This document shows positions 5,786 to 9,181 of a stretch of 9,181 nucleotides of DNA, piece by piece; the stretch's first letter is position 1; each line of letters opens with the position of its first letter. A program made the translations under genes and the position numbers. The DNA lies in the NCBI GenBank assembly GCA_003229935.1, contig QIGD01000069.1:1-9181 (forward strand). The letters are read 5' to 3'. Below the pieces are notes generated by a model that did no database searches, was not told where the DNA came from, and saw only the letters and a list, made by a program, of their open reading frames with translations. The stretch is from Methanobacteriota archaeon. GTDB taxonomy: Archaea > Hydrothermarchaeota > Hydrothermarchaeia > Hydrothermarchaeales > BMS3B.

Positions 5786-6669
5786 ATTATCATGTGTAAT
5801 ATTACACCTGCAATAATGAATGCCAATCCTGAGACCATACAGTAAAACCTGTAGCGGTCTTTATAATATACCCCTGATGCAAAGCTGGCGATTACTGATA
5901 GCAACAAATTTGTAAAGAAAGATACAGCAAGTGTTCCTGCTGCTATAACCCTCAAATTTGCATGTTTCAATTCTCCCATAAATATCATAAAAGATGAGCC
6001 TGAAATAATTGAGCCTGAGCCTGAAGTGCTAATAGAGAACTGCATACCCATATGCTTCACCATGTAAACAATCAGGGTAGGTAAAAGCGGGATGAATATC
6101 AGCAAGATAAATATTGTCAATCTAAGACTCTGAAATGACTGAAGAATATCAAGCTTTTGTGATATACTCCCTTCTATATAATCTGCTGTTTTATCCAGAG
6201 ACGCACCCAGGGATTTACCAAATTCACCCATTTTTTTAATCATGTTCTCAACAATTAAGAACTCTTCAAAAGGGAGTACTGTCTTAATATCCCCAATCCT
6301 GAATGCCTTCGCAACAGCCAAATTCTGATTTAATGCCTGCTCTAAACTATTATCTCGTTTCAGTCTTTCCCCTGCAATCCTGACAAATTCCTGTAAGGTA
6401 GGAAATTCCTGCACGGCTCGGCTCAGATACCTCTCATAGTTGAGTGAGGGAATAGAGAAGAAAATAAGGGCTATGCCTGCTGCTGAAAAAAATAAAGGGT
6501 TAATCCACCCTAACAATACGAGGAGAGTAGAAACTAACAGCATGTAAGAAGAGATGTCAGGTAAATTTATCTTTGTTATATCAAGTATTTTATTAACAGC
6601 ATCCCAACTGATTTTTCGCTGGTCGAAAGACCCGCCACCAACAGGGAGAGAAGAGGCAATCAAATACAT
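5782..6669 (-). CDS. FlaJ/TadC-type membrane protein, C-terminal half
   Basis: A 295-residue integral membrane protein with a GspF/T2SSF-type layout: membrane segments at about 41-73, a cytoplasmic helical domain at about 80-180 (VQEFPTLQEFVRIAGERLKR, then GEFGKSLGASLDKTADYI), and segments at about 183-205, 237-262 and 272-293. This family forms the inner membrane platform on which an ATPase assembles archaellum or type IV pilus filaments. Archaeal members are usually one chain of about 550 residues with two such domains; this and the upstream gene together make 554. The first residues (MYLIASSLPVGGGSFDQRKIS) look like the inside of a larger protein, completing a membrane helix that starts in the upstream gene. 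There is no ribosome binding site before the ATG at 6669. No assembly ATPase or prepilin is visible in the window. Confidence 0.75.
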   Translation of the reverse strand: MYLIASSLPVGGGSFDQRKISWDAVNKILDITKINLPDISSYMLLVSTLLVLLGWINPLFFSAAGIALIFFSIPSLNYERYLSRAVQEFPTLQEFVRIAGERLKRDNSLEQALNQNLAVAKAFRIGDIKTVLPFEEFLIVENMIKKMGEFGKSLGASLDKTADYIEGSISQKLDILQSFQSLRLTIFILLIFIPLLPTLIVYMVKHMGMQFSISTSGSGSIISGSSFMIFMGELKHANLRVIAAGTLAVSFFTNLLLSVIASFASGVYYKDRYRFYCMVSGLAFIIAGVILHMII

Positions 6670-7439
6670 TGCATAAGATTAATACAAAAGAGAATTTCTG
6701 AAGAAATCATATAACTGATATTGACTCCTATCCCTCCCATCACAAGCCCAAAAGGGACTAAAGTTAATATCATGGCAGGCGCAACGCCAACCAGACCGAG
6801 AGCAAGATTTAAATTCCCAACAAACCTTTTTGTTGTAGAGTGTGTTAATCTCTTAGAAATCAACATGATTTCTTTTAAAACATCAAGATATGCTGGTTGT
6901 GGTTTAGAAATCTCCTGCTCGACTATGCTGAGCATAGTATACGCATCATAACCAATGTGTTTCTTCGTAATGTTCTTCAGCCATCCAATAGCCTCTGGCA
7001 CATTAGATACCTCACCTATTTCTAACATAACTATATCCCTTTTAAAAATAGGAGAACTGGTCTCTTTAATGGCAGATTCAAAAGCATTATAAATATTGGT
7101 ATAAGGTGCTTGAGTAAGAAAAACAGTACAGAACAACACTAAATCATTGTAAAATTTTACTTTATGTAGGAAAAAAAAGATATTCGATATGATCAGTAAA
7201 CTTACTGAGATAACTATGCTGAAAATAGCAGGGAGAAGGAAAATCATGTTCACAAGGTAAGATAAAAAAAACAGAATAAATGATATCAATAAAAAGGTTG
7301 CTGAAGCACCTTCTACACTACCCTTTTCATAGTTAATACCTAAAAACTCTGCAAGAATTTCAGGACCTTCTGTAACAGGGGTAAGTTGTGCAATTCTTAA
7401 CTTCTGAACACTGTAAAGATACAATTCTTCTATTTTCAT
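6660..7439 (-). CDS. FlaJ/TadC-type membrane protein, N-terminal half
   Basis: A 259-residue membrane protein: a short cytoplasmic N-terminus, membrane segments at about 46-66 and 68-91, a cytoplasmic helical domain at about 95-205 (NAFESAIKETSSPIFKRD, then ISKRLTHSTTKRFVGN), and a segment at about 210-238. A last hydrophobic stretch, ISYMISSEILFCINLMQ, is cut off by TGA at 6660-6662. This is the first GspF-type domain of an archaeal FlaJ/TadC protein. It overlaps the next gene by ten bases, and joining the frames by one base continues the cut-off helix into YLIASSLP. It may therefore be a single gene split by a frameshift, or a true two-gene arrangement like bacterial TadB/TadC. The ATG at 7439 is preceded by a TATA box at leaderless spacing and lacks a ribosome binding site. 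Confidence 0.75.
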   Translation of the reverse strand: MKIEELYLYSVQKLRIAQLTPVTEGPEILAEFLGINYEKGSVEGASATFLLISFILFFLSYLVNMIFLLPAIFSIVISVSLLIISNIFFFLHKVKFYNDLVLFCTVFLTQAPYTNIYNAFESAIKETSSPIFKRDIVMLEIGEVSNVPEAIGWLKNITKKHIGYDAYTMLSIVEQEISKPQPAYLDVLKEIMLISKRLTHSTTKRFVGNLNLALGLVGVAPAMILTLVPFGLVMGGIGVNISYMISSEILFCINLMQCI

Positions 7440-7462
7440 ATCACTGTGAAAAAAGTCTATAA

Positions 7463-7473
7463 GTATTTAAAAG
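7463..7473 (-). promoter_or_regulatory. TATA box of the FlaJ/TadC operon
   Basis: On the minus strand TTTTAAATA is centred about 29 bases before the ATG at 7439, so the transcript probably begins at or within a few bases of the start codon. Confidence 0.5.
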
Positions 7474-7591
7474 AATCATAAAGAAATTTTTGTGAGTTGA
7501 AATTCTCATGATTACTCTTCCAGTGGAAATAATGGTGTGGGTGGGTATGTTCCCAACTGGAGATTTTGGGCTTTTATAAAGCAGTCCTAAA

Positions 7592-7617
7592 ATGCTGTAA
7601 GTAAATACTGACAGCAT
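7592..7617 (-). terminator. hairpin after the winged-helix gene
   Basis: ATGCTGT at 7592-7598 and ACAGCAT at 7611-7617 are perfectly complementary around a 12-base loop. The hairpin begins seven bases past the stop of the 7624-8178 gene and is followed on the minus strand by TTTTAGG. It could end the YkgJ/winged-helix transcript or stabilise its 3' end; archaeal termination usually relies on T runs, which are short here. Confidence 0.4.
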
Positions 7618-7623
7618 GCAATC

Positions 7624-8178
7624 TCACTCTGTTTTTTCTGCCCTCTCCTGTAACTCTTTTCCACTCAACCCTGTTTTCTCAACCCAGAACTGCTGTGCTT
7701 TTGGACTCAGATTAGCCCAACCCTCGTGCTGCCTGATGGTCCTGATTGCTTTCTTTATCCACTTTTCCATCTCGAGGTCTGTTAAGGTGATAATCTTTGT
7801 TTTACACTCCTCAAAATCTTCTTTTGGTGATATCTGCTCGGCCAGAGCAATTATAATATCTTTGTATTGCTCTGCCTCCTCACTGAGCTTTATCCTCTTC
7901 TCCCTACCACCACTGCCCCACCCTTCAAGTGGGAGTTCTTTCTCCCTGAAGAGGTTGTTCATTCCAAGGCAAAGAGTCGAATTAATATTTTATCTCTGCA
8001 CTCTCAAGAGAAGAGCAACCTCCTTTTTGGTAATGAAAGGGTGAAAGCACAAGTAGGTAGCCAGCTTTAGTACTCTCTTTTTGTATGCTTTGTTTTCGAG
8101 CACGAAAATGATCTCTTGTACTCCAAAACGAGGTTCAGCACTTTTAAAGATGGCTACACATTCAGCCATTTCAGTCAT
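7624..8178 (-). pseudogene. winged-helix DNA-binding protein gene interrupted by an in-frame TAA
   Basis: Two open segments in the same frame, 8178-7990 and 7989-7624, are separated only by TAA at 7990-7992. Read through, they give about 184 residues. YKKRVLKLATYL, then PFITKKEVALLLRVQR, form the first helices of a winged helix; NINSTLCLGMNNLFREK forms the recognition helix and GSGGREKRIKLSEEAEQY the wing. A C-terminal helical part (EMEKWIKKAIRTIRQHEGW) may dimerise. The stop falls at the start of the recognition helix, so neither half alone should bind DNA. The upstream part has a strong AGGAGGTGA just before ATG 8178 and overlaps the YkgJ gene by eight bases. The downstream ATG at 7962 has no ribosome binding site. 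It may be a pseudogene, a sequencing error, or two unrelated small genes. Confidence 0.55.
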
Positions 8179-8533
8179 GTTTCACCTCCTCTGCTAACCT
8201 AACTGTACCCAACACACCACAAGCTCTGAGGATACTTATTACTTCGTCATCGCTGAGGTACTGCTGTGCTTTTCTATAAGGACATTGCATCGCTTGCACA
8301 ACCCCATACAGCCTGCAGATGGCTGGCCTCACTTCGTAAATTGTGCACCTCTTCTTTTCATCAAGATAAGGGCACATGTCAAGGATTTCTTTTGCATACT
8401 GCTGTTTTCTGCCATGCTCCTTCAGAAAGGCTGTGATTAAATGTACACCGCAGCACTTGCCACAGCCTTCCTTGCAGTGAAACTCTGGGATTTTATTACA
8501 ATTCTGCTCAAAGATTTCTCTGATAGAACTCAT
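8171..8533 (-). CDS. YkgJ-type CxxCxxCC cysteine cluster protein
   Basis: A 120-residue soluble protein with the YkgJ (PF03692) pattern: C20, C24, C27 and C28 in CKEGCGKCCGVH, C54 in CPYL, C63 in KKRCTIYEVRPAICRLYG, C73, and C84 in MQCPY. This family is proposed to bind zinc or iron; its biochemical role is not established. All eight family cysteines appear present and the length is normal, so the gene looks intact. The ATG at 8533 has an AAGGGG five bases upstream. It is the first gene of a two-gene operon with the winged-helix gene, which starts within its last codons, and this hints at a redox- or metal-linked regulatory pair (inference). Confidence 0.85.
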   Translation of the reverse strand: MSSIREIFEQNCNKIPEFHCKEGCGKCCGVHLITAFLKEHGRKQQYAKEILDMCPYLDEKKRCTIYEVRPAICRLYGVVQAMQCPYRKAQQYLSDDEVISILRACGVLGTVRLAEEVKHD

Positions 8534-8578
8534 AAAAACCCCTTCAGTTTTTGCTTCATCAGTGTTAGCAGGGGTAGA

Positions 8579-8598
8579 AACCCAAGGGTTATTTAAAA
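8579..8598 (-). promoter_or_regulatory. TATA box with adjoining palindrome before the YkgJ gene
   Basis: On the minus strand TTTTAAAT occupies 8591-8598 and is followed at once by the perfect inverted repeat AACCC-AA-GGGTT (8579-8590). Expected initiation is near 8568, giving a leader of about 35 bases. The palindrome between TATA box and start site could be an operator. Confidence 0.45.
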
Positions 8599-8780
8599 GA
8601 CGTTTTGTTTGAGGGACAAAAACAAGTGGAAAAAAAACCTGGACTTGCTACCCATTCCGCCAGAGAAGCAAACATCTGACCAGATATCCCCATCTTTTGT
8701 TATAGGGAAGGGTTGTTGTTGATATACCACCTTGGAAATATTCACTTTTCGTCACCTCAACACCCCAGAAATGAAGGAAC

Positions 8781-8824
8781 TATATAAAGGGTACACAGTT
8801 TTTCTTTCTGGTACCTACCAGAAA
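8781..8824 (+). promoter_or_regulatory. TATA promoter with perfect palindrome over the start site (copy 2)
   Basis: TATATAAAGG begins at 8781 after GAAGGAAC, and TTTCTGGTA-CC-TACCAGAAA occupies 8805-8824 with perfect nine-base arms. The 18-base core is the exact reverse complement of the one at 2629-2646. TATA-to-core spacing is 25 bases here and 24 there. The surrounding bases (GAAGG, ACTATATAAA, GTTTT, CTTTCTGGTA, AAAA) also match, which points to a shared ancestor and shared control. Confidence 0.7.
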
Positions 8825-9181
8825 AAAAAGCTCAAAGAACAACTCTACTTGACAAGCTTTTCCTTGAGGTATAAAAATCTGTTATTGTTTTTCAATGGTT
8901 GCCCTCCTTTTCCCCTTCAGTTGTTGTTTTCCAGCCTAGAAATGCGTCTGGAGTCTCAGCTTATTGAAATCATCCAAAAAGGTTATTATCCAAAAGGAAC
9001 ATAATATAAAATGAAGTGCATCAACTGCGCCTACAGGAATATCTACAGATAGTTTTTCATTTGTTTATAAAGAGTTCTATAGAAATGTGTGATGAAAAAT
9101 ACCAAAAGATTTAAAGGGAGAATCACCAATATTCTCTATAAAATAATGAAAATGCCATGCTGTCATAAGGCTACATCCATT
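8825..9181 (+). other. region behind promoter copy 2, no clear gene
   Basis: The transcript from copy 2 would enter this stretch, but no ATG opens a convincing frame. A second TATA-like box (TATAAAA at about 8870-8876) stands 25 bases before ATG 8895, which opens only about 14 codons. ATG 8950 opens a 20-codon frame and ATG 9011 opens MKCINCAYRNIYR. All lack support. AT-rich TATA-like boxes at 9064 and 9135 suggest a gene starting beyond the right edge. Confidence 0.4.

Noticed and set aside
5682..7992. Idea that TAA is read through or reassigned, explaining two interrupted genes
   Set aside because: The MNT gene ends properly on TAA, and the other lesions are frameshifts that reassignment cannot explain.
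7616..8044. A 142-codon plus-strand frame
   Set aside because: It is the complement of the winged-helix gene; the minus strand has the motifs, the ribosome binding site and operon position.
8732..9004. A 90-codon plus-strand frame
   Set aside because: It begins upstream of the TATA box at 8781 and runs through the promoter and palindrome, so the transcript from that promoter would lack its start. Its composition is not protein-like before about 8880.
9075..9084. TTCTATAGAA palindrome near the right end
   Set aside because: A ten-base AT-rich palindrome is expected by chance in this composition and has no link to a gene in view.
1..9181. CRISPR arrays, rRNA or tRNA genes, insertion sequences
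   Set aside because: No regularly spaced repeats, no recognisable T-loop or rRNA sequence, and no transposase reading were seen on either strand.

Overview
The window looks archaeal. Several genes are preceded by TATA boxes placed about 25 bases before a plausible transcript start (for example near 2605, 5229, 7464, 8591 and 8781), some with a purine-rich BRE-like stretch. Leaderless-looking starts sit beside genes with a strong GGAGGTG ribosome binding site and TTG starts. The gene content (HEPN/MNT pair, PIN protein, FlaJ/TadC-type membrane proteins, YkgJ-type Cys cluster protein) fits an accessory region of a euryarchaeal or related archaeal chromosome. No marker gene fixes the lineage. 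Most of the window is AT-rich, but about 361-1700 is clearly richer in GC (two 60-base lines sampled there are 50-55 percent, against 20 percent in one line near 4400), which suggests separate acquisition.

Layout. 1-360 has no convincing gene. 361-1723 (minus) is a toxin-antitoxin-type pair: a three-domain protein (PD-(D/E)XK-like nuclease fold, winged helix, MNT nucleotidyltransferase) overlapping a HEPN protein by 14 bases, with a palindromic start region that may be its own operator. 1798-2199 (plus) and 2219-2539 (minus) are convergent small unknown genes, both starting at TTG. 2605-2646 is a promoter whose start site is covered by the perfect palindrome TTCTGGTA-GG-TACCAGAA; it leads to 2693-3650, a membrane protein gene of the secretion/pilus type that is broken into four or five frames. 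3670-4308 (PIN ribonuclease-like) and 4320-5180 (unknown, possible antitoxin) form a minus-strand operon. 5373-7439 (minus) holds a FlaJ/TadC-type membrane protein split into two overlapping frames, followed through an ATGA overlap by a broken zinc-ribbon HNH nuclease gene. 7624-8533 (minus) is a YkgJ-type cysteine cluster protein followed by a winged-helix gene interrupted by an in-frame TAA. 8781-8824 carries a second copy of the same promoter plus palindrome, driving transcription toward the right edge; no clear gene is visible behind it.

Together, the region reads as a decaying secretion/pilus locus mixed with toxin-type modules. The toxin-type genes (HEPN, MNT, PIN and its partner) are intact apart from the PIN start codon. 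The pilus-like, HNH and regulator genes carry frameshifts or stops. The most notable unexplained element is the repeated promoter-operator, which implies a regulon controlled by an unidentified dimeric repressor. Some breaks lie in homopolymers and could be sequencing errors, while two others involve short tandem duplications that are harder to explain that way.
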